This document shows positions 63,244 through 64,000 of a DNA stretch of 64,000 nt, piece by piece. The notes beneath the pieces are model-generated. The model did not search any database, was not told the DNA's origin, and worked only from the letters and a program-made list of their open reading frames with translations. Position numbers and translations under genes: made by a program. Position 1 is the stretch's first letter, and each line of letters starts with the position of its first letter. This DNA is from Cyclaneusma minus (taxonomy: Eukaryota > Ascomycota > Leotiomycetes > Marthamycetales > Marthamycetaceae): assembly GCA_037179335.1 (NCBI GenBank), contig JAKZHN010000011.1:712428-776427 (forward strand), in the 5' to 3' direction.

Positions 63244-64000
63244 AATTGTTTAAAAAAATAGGCATTTTATATTACCAAGCTTTTACTAAATATTTTAATT
63301 ATTATTAATTGGCTATAACTATATAGCTATAATCCAAATATTAGCTAGCGTAATAATACCTTTTAATAGCGTATTAAAAATTATATTAAAAAAACCTATT
63401 TTTATAATAGCTAATTTAAATTAGCACTAATTATTGCTTTCGCCCGCTATTTAATTTTAAATTTTAATTTATTTTTACCGCTAGATAAACGCCAATTTCT
63501 GCTATACTTTTTAATTCTAAATCCCTATTTATTTTCAATATAAAAAATACGCCAAATTTGCATATTAATATAATATTTATTTTAAATATAAATTTTTATA
63601 TTATAAAAGCAATTAATTAGCAAAAGAAAACCTATATACAAATAATTTCCAATAGCAAATTAAATTATTTAATAGCTATAAAAATTGTTTTTAAATTTTG
63701 CATTATTATAAATAAAATACGCAAAAAACCATTATTATTATTTAATATTTTTATTCCCTTTTTTATTGCAATAATAAAATTCCAAATCACTTCCTCGAAT
63801 ATAAATAATATTAGGGTAAATGCAGTTTTGAATTTTTTATTTTTATTTGTTAATTAAATATTTAAATAATATATATTATTTAAAATGAGCTTAATTGCAT
63901 TTTTAAAAACCAAAAAGCCAAAAACAAAATATAAAGTTTTTTTTACGCTTTTATTACTATTAAAAAACCAATTTTAAAAAATTTTAACCGGCTATATAAA

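Larger units (their letters stand above)
56641..64000. other. Extremely AT-rich gene-free block (RIP-mutated or centromere-like DNA)
   Basis: From about 56,650 to the window end the sequence is dominated by A and T, with TA-rich runs and very few CpG or CpA sites. No ORF of note is present. Such blocks in Pezizomycotina usually come from repeat-induced point mutation of transposons, and also form regional centromeres. A few less AT-rich islets remain, for example near 60,840-60,900. Original elements cannot be recognised by eye. Confidence 0.8.

Overview
The window looks like chromosomal DNA of a filamentous ascomycete (Pezizomycotina). It has intron-bearing genes with GT…(C)TAAC…AG introns of 48-240 nt and typical fungal families: a WSC-domain surface protein, a GH32-like protein, a secreted BBE-type FAD oxidoreductase and a Ysc84/SYLF protein. 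The last ~7.4 kb are extremely AT-rich and gene-free, as expected of RIP-mutated or centromere-like DNA. I cannot place the class; Dothideomycetes is plausible.

Layout. 0.2-1.6 kb: an unresolved or broken gene. 3.1-4.7 kb: the WSC-domain gene. 6.58-6.68 kb: an intron-containing tRNA-Val-like gene, minus strand. 6.9-37.1 kb: a 30-kb head-to-tail array of 29 cassettes, all on the minus strand. 37.3-39 kb: gene-poor DNA with diverged short repeats. 39.0-41.0 kb: GH32-like protein lacking the usual catalytic acids (minus). 43.7-44.2 kb: small one-TM protein. 46.0-48.2 kb: secreted BBE-type oxidoreductase with four exons. 49.8-53.1 kb: Ysc84/SYLF protein. 53.1-56.6 kb: no convincing gene. 56.65-64 kb: AT-rich block.

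The array is the striking part. Each cassette opens, on the minus strand, with a conserved ~50-nt leader: a TATA box (usually CTATATATAC), a spacer, then a C/T tract close to CTTGTTTCTTTCTGTCTTC. The 29 leaders lie 0.3-2.3 kb apart (mean about 1.05 kb). The DNA behind each leader differs from cassette to cassette. It reads as short protein-coding segments, some spliced with proper introns, many broken by frame changes. The segments come from a limited set of domain families reused in different cassettes and orders: POT1/telomere-end-binding OB folds (C3, C5, C27), trypsin-like protease pieces (C2, C13, C18, C27), SF1 and RecQ-like helicase pieces (C16, C25, C29), an SETW…WFxxxWxxYxW domain (C1, C2, C23), and several unnamed modules. 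Some cassettes hold intact small ORFs a fixed short distance from the leader (C12 and C25, ATG 46-48 nt from the TATA box; C14 a clean two-exon 82-codon gene). Flanking genes are intact, so the frame changes are unlikely to be sequencing noise.

My reading (inference) is a hypervariable cassette array: a fixed promoter/leader in front of shuffled gene segments, like a silent-cassette archive or a small-protein diversity locus, beside a tRNA and not far from AT-rich heterochromatin. I recognise no described system of this form. Homology statements are from reading the sequence only; no search was run.
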